Part shown: positions 7,816 through 15,762 of the stretch, in pieces
Layout of the letters: each line of letters opens with the position of its first letter
Position numbering within the stretch: position 1 is the first letter of the stretch
Source: Plastoroseomonas hellenica
GTDB lineage: Bacteria > Pseudomonadota > Alphaproteobacteria > Acetobacterales > Acetobacteraceae
Reading direction: 5' to 3'
DNA: 64,000 bases
NCBI RefSeq assembly: GCF_018129085.1
Contig: NZ_JAAGBB010000017.1
Coordinates: 62,001 to 126,000, forward strand
Notes under the pieces: model-generated
The model's database searches: none
What the model saw: the letters and a program-made list of their open reading frames with translations, nothing else
What the model was told of the DNA's origin: nothing
Position numbers and translations under genes: made by a program

Positions 7816-8238
7816 ATGTTCAGTCTGACCGTCGTCGACCACATCATGATCGCCCATTCCTTCCGCGGCGCCGAGTTCGGGCCGGCGCAGCGGCTGCACG
7901 GCGCGACCTTCGTGGTGGAGGCGGAGTTCCGCGCGCCGCGGCTCGATGACCTGCACCTCCTGATCGATATCGGCCTCGCGAAGGATGAGCTGCGGAAGGT
8001 GCTGGCCGGGCTCGACTACCGGAACCTCGACGCGGAGCCCGCCTTCGCCGGCCGGAACACCACGACCGAATTCCTCTGCCTGCACATCCACGGCCTGCTC
8101 TCCCAGGCGCTGGCCAGCGGTGCCATGGGCGAAGGCGGCAAGGCGGTCACCGGCCTCAAGGTGCTGCTGCGCGAGAGCCACATCGCCTGGGCCGCCTTCG
8201 AAGGTCCCGTCGCCGGTCCGACGGGCCCGCAGGTCTGA
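7816..8238 (+). CDS. degenerate 6-pyruvoyl-tetrahydropterin synthase/QueD homologue
   Basis: A 140-residue T-fold protein aligning by eye with QueD/PTPS over its length: MIAHSF for FEAAH, QRLHGATF for GRLHGHSF, LLIDIG for IIDF, GLDYRN for RLDHHY, NTTTEF for NPTSEV, and RESH for the pterin-anchoring KET. Key residues differ: the catalytic Cys is Ala24, the second zinc His of HGH is Ala30, and the His of the catalytic Asp-His pair is Tyr68. His14, His28 and the anchoring Glu remain. It should bind a pterin-like ring but is unlikely to perform the standard lyase chemistry. It lies inside a five-gene cluster. Confidence 0.7.
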   Translation: MFSLTVVDHIMIAHSFRGAEFGPAQRLHGATFVVEAEFRAPRLDDLHLLIDIGLAKDELRKVLAGLDYRNLDAEPAFAGRNTTTEFLCLHIHGLLSQALASGAMGEGGKAVTGLKVLLRESHIAWAAFEGPVAGPTGPQV

Positions 8239-8252
8239 ATCGAACTGCAAAC

Positions 8253-9296
8253 ATGATGAAGGTCGCGCTTCTCGTCCCAGGTCCCTTCGACACCATCTCG
8301 GGCGGCTACATCTATGATCGCCGCATGGTCGAGGGGCTGCGCGCGCTCGGCCATGACGTGCAGGTGGTCGAGCTCGCCGGCCGCCATCCGCTGCCGGATG
8401 CGGCGGCGGAAGCCGCCGCCCGCGCGGCGCTGGATGCGGTGCCCGCGGATGCGCGCATCGTCATCGACGGCCTCGGCCTGCCGGCCTTCCTGCCCGTCGA
8501 AGATGCGCTGGCGGGGCGCAGCGCAGTCGGGCTGATCCATCATCCGACCGCGCTCGAGACCGGCTTCCCGGAGGCCGACCGCGTGGCGCTGCGGCACCGC
8601 GAGCGGGCGCTGTTCCCGAAGCTCGCGCGCCTCATCGCCACCTCGCCGCTCACCGCGCGCCGCCTGCCGGAGGAATTCGGCGTCGACCCGGCCCGCATCG
8701 CGGTGGTCGAGCCCGGCACCGATCCCGCCCGGCGCGCCGCCGGCAGCGGCGGCCCCGGCTGCGCGATCCTGAGCGTCGGCACGCTGGTGCCGCGCAAGGG
8801 GCATGACGTGCTGCTGCGGGCGCTCGGCAAGCTCGCCGATCTGGATTGGCACCTGACGATCGTGGGCGCTGCCCGCGACCCCGTGCATGCCCACGGCCTC
8901 ACGGCCCTTGCCGAGGAACTGGCGATCGCGCCCCGCGTGACCTTCGCCGGCGAGCTCGACCCGCCGGCGCTCGACGCCCTCTATCACCGAAGCGACCTTT
9001 TTGCTCTCGCCACGCATTGGGAGGGCTATGGGATGGTCGCCGCCGAGGCCATGGCGCATGGGCTGCCGCTGGCCATCACCGCCGGCGGCGCGGTCGCCGA
9101 GCTGGTGCCGCCGGGCAGCGCCATCACCGCGGCCCCTGGCGACCATGCCTCCCTCTCGCGCGGCATGCGCCGCCCGATCTTCGACACGGCGATCCGCGCC
9201 CAGATGGCGGAAGCATCGTGGCAGGGCGGCCAAGCGCTGCCGCGCTGGGCGGATCGCGCCGCAGCCTTCGCGGCCGTGCTGGGGGACCCCGGCTGA
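8253..9296 (+). CDS. GT4-family glycosyltransferase
   Basis: A 347-residue GT-B glycosyltransferase. The N-terminal acceptor domain begins KVALLVPGPFDTISGGY. The C-terminal nucleotide-sugar domain has SVGTLVPRKGHDVLLRAL and the EX7E motif in EGYGMVAAEAMAHGLP. A soluble, cytoplasmic retaining enzyme is expected. In this cluster it could glycosylate a pteridine-type product; a role in surface polysaccharide is the alternative, but no polysaccharide genes are near. It overlaps the methyltransferase gene by one base (TGATG). Adjacent ATGs at 8253 and 8256 are both usable. Confidence 0.85.
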   Translation: MMKVALLVPGPFDTISGGYIYDRRMVEGLRALGHDVQVVELAGRHPLPDAAAEAAARAALDAVPADARIVIDGLGLPAFLPVEDALAGRSAVGLIHHPTALETGFPEADRVALRHRERALFPKLARLIATSPLTARRLPEEFGVDPARIAVVEPGTDPARRAAGSGGPGCAILSVGTLVPRKGHDVLLRALGKLADLDWHLTIVGAARDPVHAHGLTALAEELAIAPRVTFAGELDPPALDALYHRSDLFALATHWEGYGMVAAEAMAHGLPLAITAGGAVAELVPPGSAITAAPGDHASLSRGMRRPIFDTAIRAQMAEASWQGGQALPRWADRAAAFAAVLGDPG

Positions 9297-10165
9297 TGCC
9301 TGAAAGCTTCAATGGCGACTGGCTCGACCTGCGCGAACCCTTCGATGCCCGCGCCCGCAATGGCGAACTGGCCACCATGCTGGCCGCGGCGCTGCCCGCG
9401 CGGCCACGCATCCTCGACCTCGGCGCCGGCACCGGCGCGCTGCTGCGCTGGCTTGGCCACTGGATCGGCCGCGCCCAGGCCTGGACGTTGGTCGACGCGG
9501 ATGGCGAGCTCCTCGCCCGCGCCTTCGAGACCATCCGCTACCGCGCCGAGGCGGTCGGCTGGACCGTCACCGCGCCGGACCGCCGCACCCTGCTGGTGCA
9601 TGCGCCGGGGGGCGCCTGGCGCGTCGAGGGCCTGATCGCCGATCTCAACGACGCGCCGGACAATCTGCCGCTCGATCGCGTCGACGCCGTGGTGAACACC
9701 GCGCTCTGCGACCTCGTCTCCGAGGACTGGCTGGCGGATCTCGCCGATGCGGTCGCGGAATACGGCCTGCCCTTCTACGCCGCGATGAATGTCGACGGGC
9801 GCGAGCGCTTCTCCCCGCCGCATCCGGCGGATGCGCTGGTCGCCCGCGGCTTCGCCCGCGATCAGCTTCGCGACAAGGGCTTTTCCGGCATCGCGCTCGG
9901 CGCCCGGGCACCGGCGGCCATCACGCGGCTCTTTGCCGGACACGGGTACAGTGTCCACCGTGCGGCGAGCCCCTGGGTGATCGGCCGCCGCGACGGCGCG
10001 ATGGCCGCGGCCCTCGCCGAAGGCCATGCGCTCGCCGCCTCCGCCTGGGAGCGGCGCGGCGAAGCGGCGATCGAACGCTGGATCCGCGATCGCCAGGCCC
10101 AGGCCGAAGCCGGGCGCCTCAGCGCCCGGATCGGGCATGCGGATATCCTGGCGCTGCCCGCATAG
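9296..10165 (+). CDS. SAM-dependent methyltransferase
   Basis: A 289-residue class I methyltransferase with motif I ILDLGAGTGALLRWL, an acidic strand end VDADGELL, and VNTALCDLVSEDWL in the motif IV region. The C-terminal third is helical and ends with a charged stretch. The target is unknown. It closes the five-gene cluster; one-base overlap with the glycosyltransferase shows coupled translation. Just 55 nt separates it from the next small gene, which has its own strong ribosome-binding site. Confidence 0.82.
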   Translation: MPESFNGDWLDLREPFDARARNGELATMLAAALPARPRILDLGAGTGALLRWLGHWIGRAQAWTLVDADGELLARAFETIRYRAEAVGWTVTAPDRRTLLVHAPGGAWRVEGLIADLNDAPDNLPLDRVDAVVNTALCDLVSEDWLADLADAVAEYGLPFYAAMNVDGRERFSPPHPADALVARGFARDQLRDKGFSGIALGARAPAAITRLFAGHGYSVHRAASPWVIGRRDGAMAAALAEGHALAASAWERRGEAAIERWIRDRQAQAEAGRLSARIGHADILALPA

Positions 10166-10220
10166 GGCGGCATCGCACGGCGACATGAAACCGGTCTAGT
10201 CTGTCGCGCGGAGGAACCGC

Positions 10221-10415
10221 ATGACGCCAGTCACCCTGACCGCCCGGGATGTCCCGCCCCGCCGTTTCACCAACGACCCGCCGGACCTCGCTGCCAAGAT
10301 CGTCGGCGACCGCACGCCCGGTGATTCCGTGACCTATCCGGACGACGACCTCGCGGCCCGGATGGCGCCTGATGGCGCATGGGCCTACAGCCGCAAGAAC
10401 GGCGATCCTCTCTGA
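10221..10415 (+). CDS. small conserved-looking hypothetical protein upstream of otnK
   Basis: A 64-residue, charged, soluble protein (MTPVTLTARDVPPRRF) with no recognised domain. Evidence that it is real: GGAGG sits six bases before the ATG, the codon usage matches neighbours, and it lies 12 nt before otnK in the same direction. It has no signal peptide or membrane segment. Function unknown; it may be a minor member of the otn operon. Confidence 0.6.
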   Translation: MTPVTLTARDVPPRRFTNDPPDLAAKIVGDRTPGDSVTYPDDDLAARMAPDGAWAYSRKNGDPL

Positions 10416-10427
10416 AGGGAAACCAGT

Positions 10428-11687
10428 ATGGCCCTGCTGCTCGGTTGCATCGCGGACGACTTCACCGGCGCGACCGACCTCGCCAACACGCTGGTGAAGA
10501 ACGGCATGACGGCGGTCCAGGTGATCGGCGTGCCCAGTGGCCCGCTGCCGGAGGCCGACGCCATCATCATCGCGCTGAAGTCGCGGACGGTGCCGGTACG
10601 GCAGGCGGTCGCGGACAGCCTCGCCGCCGCCGAGGCGCTGCTCGGCGCCGGGGCGCGGCAGATCTTCTTCAAGTACTGCTCCACCTTCGACAGCACCGAT
10701 GAGGGCAATATCGGCCCGGTGGCGGATGCCCTCGCCGCCCGCCTCGGCACCGGCTTCGCGATCGCCTGCCCGGCCTTCCCGACCGCCGGGCGCACCATCT
10801 TCCAGGGCCACCTCTTCGTGGGCGCGGCACTCCTGAACGAGAGCGGGATGGAGAACCACCCGCTGACACCGATGCGCGATTCCAACCTGGTGCGCGTCCT
10901 GGCCCGGCAGACGGAGGCCAGCGTCGGCCTGGTTCCCTTCGCCGTGGTCGACCAGGGTGCCTTCGCCATCCGCCAGGCCATGACGCGGCTGACGGAATCC
11001 GGGCGCCGCTACGGCATCGTGGACGCCATCACCGACGAGCATCTGGTCGCGATCGGGGAAGCCGTCGCGGCGCATGCCCTGGTCACCGGCGGCTCCGGCG
11101 TGGCGATGGGCCTGCCAGGCAATTTCCGGCGCGCCGGCCTGCTGCCCGACCGCCCGGACGCGGCGACGCTGCCGCCCGCCAAGGGCGCGCTCGCGGTGCT
11201 CGCCGGCTCCTGCTCCCGCGCGACGCTCGGACAGATCGGGCTGGCACGCGACCATGCGCCGGTGCTGGAGCTCGACCCGCTGGAGACGCCGGATGCAGCG
11301 GTGCTGACCGCCCAGGCGCTCACCTGGGCGGAGGGCAAGCTCTCCGAGGAGCGGCCCATCATCATCGCCGCTTCCGCGCCACCCGATCGGGTGGCCGCGC
11401 TGCAGGCGAAGCTCGGTCGCGACGCGGCCGGTGCCCTGGTCGAGCACGTCCTCGCCAATGTCGCGGAAGCCTTGGTGCAGCGCGGCGTCGGACGGCTGAT
11501 GGTGGCAGGTGGCGAGACCTCCGGTGCCGTGGTCACCCGCCTCGGCGTGAACGCGCTCCGCATCGGGGCGGAGATCGACCCTGGCGTGCCCTGGACCTAT
11601 GCCGAGCCGAACGGCATCCATCTGGCGCTGAAGTCCGGCAATTTCGGCACCCGCGACTTCTTCCTGAAGGCCTTCGCCCATGCATGA
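10428..11687 (+). CDS. otnK: 3-oxo-tetronate kinase OtnK (four-carbon acid-sugar kinase family)
   Basis: OtnK phosphorylates 3-oxo-tetronates (oxidised four-carbon acid sugars) using ATP. The 419-residue protein has the DUF1537 N-terminal domain (GCIADDFTGATDLANTL, FFKYCSTFDSTDEGN) and the C-terminal nucleotide-binding domain (LAGSCSRATLGQI, VAGGETSGAVV). Length and motifs fit the family. The following otnC, overlapping by eight bases, encodes the partner decarboxylase, so the pair performs the last two steps of tetronate breakdown to dihydroxyacetone phosphate. The dehydrogenase and isomerase of the pathway are not in the window. Confidence 0.92.
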   Translation: MALLLGCIADDFTGATDLANTLVKNGMTAVQVIGVPSGPLPEADAIIIALKSRTVPVRQAVADSLAAAEALLGAGARQIFFKYCSTFDSTDEGNIGPVADALAARLGTGFAIACPAFPTAGRTIFQGHLFVGAALLNESGMENHPLTPMRDSNLVRVLARQTEASVGLVPFAVVDQGAFAIRQAMTRLTESGRRYGIVDAITDEHLVAIGEAVAAHALVTGGSGVAMGLPGNFRRAGLLPDRPDAATLPPAKGALAVLAGSCSRATLGQIGLARDHAPVLELDPLETPDAAVLTAQALTWAEGKLSEERPIIIAASAPPDRVAALQAKLGRDAAGALVEHVLANVAEALVQRGVGRLMVAGGETSGAVVTRLGVNALRIGAEIDPGVPWTYAEPNGIHLALKSGNFGTRDFFLKAFAHA

Positions 11688-12333
11688 GGACGCCAAGGCC
11701 AAGGAAGCAGAGATGCGCGAGCAGCTCGCCATCCTCGGCCGCTCGCTGTTCGAGCGCGGCTATTCGGTCGGCACCGCGGGCAATATCAGCGTACGGCTCG
11801 CCGAAGGCTACCTCATGACGCCGACCAACTCCTGCCTCGGCCGGCTCGATCCCGCACGCATCAGCCGCCTGGCACCCGACTGGTCGCATGTCGGCGGCGA
11901 CAAGCCGTCGAAGGAGGTCTTCCTGCACCGCGCCGTGCTGACGGCGCGGCCGGATGCGGGGGCCGTCGTGCATCTTCACTCCACCCATGCAACGGCCATC
12001 GGCTGCCTGGCGGTGCCGGGCGACGACGCGCCGATCCCGCCATTGACGCCCTATTTCGTGATGCGCGTCGGCCGGCGGCTGCCGGTGATCCCCTATTACC
12101 GCCCCGGTGACGCGACGATGGAGCCGGCCGTCCATGCGGCCGCGAAGGATGCGCGGGCGATGCTGCTGGCCAATCACGGCCCCGTCGTCTCCGGCCGCAC
12201 GCTGGAGGATGCCGTCCATGCCGCGGAGGAGCTGGAGGAAGCGGCCAGGCTCGCGCTGATGCTGCGCGGCGTGCCGGGGCTCAGGCGCCTGACGCCGGCC
12301 CAGGTCGAGGATCTGCTCGCGACCTTCGGCTGA
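11680..12333 (+). CDS. otnC: 3-oxo-tetronate 4-phosphate decarboxylase OtnC (class II aldolase family)
   Basis: A 217-residue class II aldolase/adducin-fold enzyme. Visible are the N-terminal GTAGNISVRL, the phosphate-binding PTNSCLGRLD, the PSKEVFLHRAVL loop, the zinc ligands in HLHSTHATAIGC, and the third His in LLANHGPVVSG. In the OtnK context it most likely decarboxylates 3-oxo-tetronate 4-phosphate to dihydroxyacetone phosphate; fuculose-phosphate aldolase is the general family alternative. The start overlaps otnK. It ends 13 nt from the convergent GNAT gene. Confidence 0.9.
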   Translation: MHEDAKAKEAEMREQLAILGRSLFERGYSVGTAGNISVRLAEGYLMTPTNSCLGRLDPARISRLAPDWSHVGGDKPSKEVFLHRAVLTARPDAGAVVHLHSTHATAIGCLAVPGDDAPIPPLTPYFVMRVGRRLPVIPYYRPGDATMEPAVHAAAKDARAMLLANHGPVVSGRTLEDAVHAAEELEEAARLALMLRGVPGLRRLTPAQVEDLLATFG

Positions 12334-12346
12334 GGCGAAGCGCCAT

Positions 12347-12805
12347 CTATAGCGAGGCGTCCGGCTCCAGGCGCAGGATATAGGCGCGCCAGTCGGTGCG
12401 CGCCGCGATGCGGTCATAAAGGGCGATTGCCGCCATATCGCCTTCGGGCACGAACCAGCGGATATGCGACCAAGTGCGGGCGCGGCCCTCGGCCTCCGCC
12501 GCCGCGACCAGGGCACGTGCCGCGCCGCGGCCGCGATAGGCGGGCAGCACGAAGAGGTCTTCGATCTGCCCGCAGCAGCGCGCGAAGACGATCTCCGGCA
12601 GCTCCAGCAACACCAGGAAGCCGATGGGAGCATCGCCGGCGAAGGCCCCGAGCAATGTGGCAGCCGGTGCCGCCGCGATCAGCGCGGCGGCTTCGGCGGC
12701 GCGCGCGGCGGCGCGACCGTGCAGGAGGCCCCGCATCTCGGCCGCATAGGCATCGAACAGCGGCAGGGCATCCGTGGGCAGCAGGCGGCGCGTGGCGATG
12801 CTCAT
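12347..12805 (-). CDS. GNAT-family N-acetyltransferase
   Basis: A 152-residue GNAT protein with the acetyl-CoA pyrophosphate-binding loop YRGRGAARALVAAAE after the beta-strand QIEDLFVLP, and the C-terminal ALYDRIAARTDWRAYILRL. The substrate cannot be inferred. It is transcribed on its own, with a terminator separating it from the AKP-rich gene behind it. Confidence 0.85.
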   Translation of the reverse strand: MSIATRRLLPTDALPLFDAYAAEMRGLLHGRAAARAAEAAALIAAAPAATLLGAFAGDAPIGFLVLLELPEIVFARCCGQIEDLFVLPAYRGRGAARALVAAAEAEGRARTWSHIRWFVPEGDMAAIALYDRIAARTDWRAYILRLEPDASL

Positions 12806-12825
12806 GCGGGCAGGCCCTCCATGCG

Positions 12826-12859
12826 AAAAGGGCGCCGTCCACGCTGGTGGACGACGCCC
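12826..12859 (-). terminator. intrinsic terminator of the AKP-rich protein gene
   Basis: On the minus strand a 13-bp stem with one mismatch (12847-12859 with 12830-12842, loop of four) is followed by a TTTT run complementary to 12826-12829. It lies 23 nt after the stop of the histone-like gene. Confidence 0.75.
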
Positions 12860-12881
12860 CCTCGCCGGGATCTCAGCGCAG

Positions 12882-13520
12882 TCAGGTCGTCGGCGTCTCG
12901 GTCGCCGGGGAGTCCATCATCGGGGCCTCAGCCGCCGGAGAGGGGGCCTTCTTCGCGCGCGGCTTGCGCGGAGCGGAGGGCTTCTTCGGCGCAGCAGCCT
13001 TCTTCGGCGCCGCCTTCTTGGCAGCGGCCTTCTTCGGCGCCGCCTTCTTCGCGGCCGGCTTCTTCGCCGCGGCGCGCTTGGCCGGCGCCTTCTTCGCGGC
13101 GGCCTTCTTCACCGGCTTCTTGGCGGCGGTCTTCTTCGCGGCGGCCTTCTTCACCGGCTTCTTGGCGGCGGTCTTCTTGGCAGCGGCCTTTTTCGGCGCG
13201 GCCTTGCGGGCGGCGGGCTTCTTCGCCGCGGTCTTGCGGGCCGCCGGCTTCTTGGCGGCGGTCTTCTTCGCGGCCGGCTTCCTGGCAGCGGTCTTCTTCG
13301 CCGCCGGCTTCTTGGCGGCGGTCTTCTTCGCGGCCGGCTTCCTGGCAGCGGTCTTCTTCGCCGCCGGCTTCTTGGCGGCAGCCTTCTTCGCGGCCGGCTT
13401 CTTGGCAGCGGCCTTCTTCGCCGCCGGCTTCCTCGCCGTCTTCTTGGCCGCGGCCATCGCCATGGCCTGGGCGCGAGGCTCGGTCGCCTCGCCCTCAGTG
13501 GTCTCGATGATATCGGTCAT
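12882..13520 (-). CDS. histone H1-like Ala/Lys/Pro-rich nucleoid protein
   Basis: A 212-residue protein: a short acidic head ([15 protein letters not shown]), about 150 residues of AAKKPAAKK-type repeats, and a tail rich in Pro, Ser and acid residues. Such Lys-rich tails resemble eukaryotic H1 C-termini and bacterial H1-like or AlgP-like proteins that bind and condense DNA. There is no globular domain. The 20-residue unit is duplicated almost exactly at the DNA level (13261-13380), so length probably varies between strains. The ATG at 13520 is preceded by CGGAG. It has its own terminator. Confidence 0.85.
   Translation of the reverse strand: MTDIIETTEGEATEPRAQAMAMAAAKKTARKPAAKKAAAKKPAAKKAAAKKPAAKKTAARKPAAKKTAAKKPAAKKTAARKPAAKKTAAKKPAARKTAAKKPAARKAAPKKAAAKKTAAKKPVKKAAAKKTAAKKPVKKAAAKKAPAKRAAAKKPAAKKAAPKKAAAKKAAPKKAAAPKKPSAPRKPRAKKAPSPAAEAPMMDSPATETPTT
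13261..13380. repeat. tandem 60-bp repeat, two copies, in the AKP-rich gene
   Basis: Bases 13261-13320 and 13321-13380 are identical except for the final base. Each encodes 20 residues in frame. A third, more diverged unit follows at 13381. A 42-nt repeat is also visible from 13099 and 13141. The near identity suggests recent slippage or unequal recombination. Confidence 0.93.
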
Positions 13521-14123
13521 GTGGTCAGGATCTCCGAATTGCGTTCCGGTGTGGTGCGGTGTTGCGCTGGGGTCAGCCGCGCTCCTCCGCCTGGGCTGAA
13601 CAGCAGGGCCAGCCGTGCAGGAACGATGGTGCGCGGATCCCGTTGCGCGCCTGCTCGTTCCCTGTGCCGTCCCGGTTCCGCAGTCGCCGATGCGGTCGCG
13701 CGTTGCGGCATGGCGCCGCGCGACGCGTTCATCGGCCTCTCTCCCGCCAGGGCGTCGCGCACGCGGCGCGGCATCCGGCGGTGCGGGCCGCGCGCTCAGT
13801 GTCGCGCTTCCCATGAGCCTGCGGTCCATGGACCGTCCTTCCCTGCTGCGGCGCCCCATGGCTGCTGTCCTCGCTCCGCCTTCACCGTCGCGGCATGACG
13901 CCGTTGCCGACCGCGACGATTCGAAAGTGCGAATCGCATTGACATGGTGCGCGCGCGAATCACGCTATCTGCACGCGCAACATGCGTGTCAACAAAATCC
14001 GCATCGCGCGCACGAAAATCGCACGCGCGATGCATCATCCTGTCGTGCTGTGGCGCGCGCGACGCGGTCGCGCATCGAAGGAGGCATCGGCGGATGCGCT
14101 CGCGCGCACCCGCCGACGATGCC
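13521..14123. other. 603-nt stretch without a supported gene
   Basis: This gap separates the AKP-rich gene from the citrate synthase gene; both are on minus. No frame has convincing coding character. From 13925 to 14075 the DNA alternates GCGCGC runs with AT-containing words such as AATCGCA and carries TTGACA at 13939, but no good -10 follows. Next to the citrate synthase stop an imperfect hairpin (14081-14093 with 14110-14125, three-base bulge) may end that transcript; no U-tract is present. Confidence 0.5.
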
Positions 14124-15260
14124 TCAGCCGCGTTCGGAGAGCGGCTTCACCGGGCGCTGCTCGACGCCCGTGTACCAGGAGAGCGGGCGGATGAGCCGGT
14201 TGTCGGCGCCCTGCTCGAACACATGCGCCGCCCAGCCGGTGATGCGGGAGCAGACGAAGATCGGCGTGAAGAGCGGGATGTCGAAGCCCATCAGGTAGTA
14301 GGCGGGGCCTGCCGGGAAATCGAGGTTGGGGTGGATCTTCTTCTTCTCGAGCATCACCCGGGCGAGCACGCGGGAGGTCTCCATCCAGCGCCGGTCGCCC
14401 ACCACCTCCGCCATCTTCTCGGCGTATTTGGTCATCGTCGGCACCCGGCTGTCGCCGCTCTTGTAGACGCGGTGGCCGAAGCCCATCACCAGCGCCTTGT
14501 GGTCGAACTTGCCCTCGAGCCAGCTCGCCGCCTCGTTCGGCCCTGGGATCTCCTTCAGCATGTGCATCACGGCCTCATTGGCGCCGCCATGCAGCGGCCC
14601 CTTGAGGGCCGCGATGCCGGCGGCGATGGCGCCGTGGATGTCGGCCCCGGTCGAGGTCACCGTCCGCGCCGTGAAGGTCGAGGCGTTGAAGGTGTGCTCG
14701 GCGTAGAGGATCATCGAGACGTCGAAGGCCTTGATGACCTCCGGCTGCGGCACGCGGCCGAAGACGACCTGGAAGAAGTTCTCGCAATAGGGCAGCGCCG
14801 GGTCGGGTGCCACCGGCTCCAGCCCCTTCGAGAGCCGGTTGGCGGCGGCGACCGCGGTCGGGATCTTGGCAAGCAGCCGCATCGCCTTCCGCCGCTGCGC
14901 CGCATCGGAGACATCGCCTGCCTCTGGATCCTCCATCCCCATGAAGGAGACGGCGGTGCGGACCGCATCCATCGGATGCGCGTCCCTCGGCATCTCCCGG
15001 ATCACGCGCAGCAGCGCCGGGGACAGCGCCCGGTTGGCGCGCTCCTCGGCCTGGAAAGCCTTGAGCTGGGCTGCGTTCGGGAGCTCCCCGTGCCAGAGCA
15101 GGTAGGCGACCTCCTCGAAGCTCGCCTCCTCGCAGAGGTCCTGCACGGCATAGCCGCCATAGGTCAGGCTGTTGGTCTCCGGCATCACCTTGGAGATGGC
15201 GGAGACGTCGGCATAGACGCCGACCAGGCCCTTCTTGATGTCGGGTGTAGCTTCGCTCAT
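14124..15260 (-). CDS. prpC: citrate synthase / 2-methylcitrate synthase
   Basis: A 378-residue type II-like citrate synthase. The catalytic residues are in LHGGANEA (His), GFGHRVYKSGDSR (His) and NLDFPAGP (Asp). The short length and the prpD gene in the same operon favour 2-methylcitrate synthase (propionyl-CoA plus oxaloacetate), though such enzymes often also use acetyl-CoA, and gltA cannot be excluded. The ATG overlaps the stop of the upstream GNAT gene by four bases, so translation is coupled in the order prpD, GNAT, prpC. Confidence 0.88.
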   Translation of the reverse strand: MSEATPDIKKGLVGVYADVSAISKVMPETNSLTYGGYAVQDLCEEASFEEVAYLLWHGELPNAAQLKAFQAEERANRALSPALLRVIREMPRDAHPMDAVRTAVSFMGMEDPEAGDVSDAAQRRKAMRLLAKIPTAVAAANRLSKGLEPVAPDPALPYCENFFQVVFGRVPQPEVIKAFDVSMILYAEHTFNASTFTARTVTSTGADIHGAIAAGIAALKGPLHGGANEAVMHMLKEIPGPNEAASWLEGKFDHKALVMGFGHRVYKSGDSRVPTMTKYAEKMAEVVGDRRWMETSRVLARVMLEKKKIHPNLDFPAGPAYYLMGFDIPLFTPIFVCSRITGWAAHVFEQGADNRLIRPLSWYTGVEQRPVKPLSERG

Positions 15261-15760
15261 GCGTGTTCTCCGGTGCGATGTTGGTCGTGCGGCAGCGCGG
15301 CATCCCTGACGTAGAGGATGTCCGGCTCCCCTTCCTCCGTACCCGCGCCGTCCGAGGAGCCGGCGACGCGGAAGCCATGGTGCTCGTAGAAGCGGCGCGC
15401 GGCGGTGTTGCGCGCGATGCAGAAGAGCGAGAGACGCCCGCCATGGGCGGCCAGCGCCTCGCCAAGCAGGCGGGAGCCGAGGCCTCGCCGCCACCAGCCA
15501 GGCTCCAGGTAGAGATGGAGCAGCATCGGCCCGTGTCGAGGATCGAGACCGTGGCCGACATAGCCGACCGGCTGCCCTGCGGCGACGGCCACGCGGACCG
15601 CGTGGCGCGCCATGAGCGTGGTCGCGAGCCAATGCGCGACCTCCGCTTCCGAATGGACCTCCCTGAGACCCGGTAAGGCGGCCGCGCGCGCGGTGCGGTG
15701 GAGGCGCGCCAGGCTCAGCGCATCCCCAGGCGCCGCGTCGCGCAGCGCGGCCGGCGGCAT
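15257..15760 (-). CDS. GNAT N-acetyltransferase inside the prp operon
   Basis: A 167-residue GNAT enzyme. Acetyl-CoA-binding motif A is seen as LHLYLEPGWWRRGLGSRLLGEAL, followed by LSLFCIARNTAARRFYEHHGF, typical of the RimI-like branch. It starts two bases after the prpD stop and overlaps prpC by ATGA, so it is fixed in the middle of the methylcitrate operon. A regulatory acylase acting on a pathway enzyme is an inference; acetylation of an unrelated small molecule is equally possible. Confidence 0.85.
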   Translation of the reverse strand: MPPAALRDAAPGDALSLARLHRTARAAALPGLREVHSEAEVAHWLATTLMARHAVRVAVAAGQPVGYVGHGLDPRHGPMLLHLYLEPGWWRRGLGSRLLGEALAAHGGRLSLFCIARNTAARRFYEHHGFRVAGSSDGAGTEEGEPDILYVRDAALPHDQHRTGEHA

Positions 15761-15762
15761 CG

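Noticed and set aside
13000-13445. CRISPR-like array from regular repeats
   Set aside because: The repeats are coding, in frame, without unique spacers, and give the Lys/Ala-rich tail of the nucleoid protein.
13939-13975. Promoter beginning TTGACA in the gap before the citrate synthase end
   Set aside because: The only -10-like word (CTATCT) is 20 nt away, too far, and there is no gene downstream on plus.
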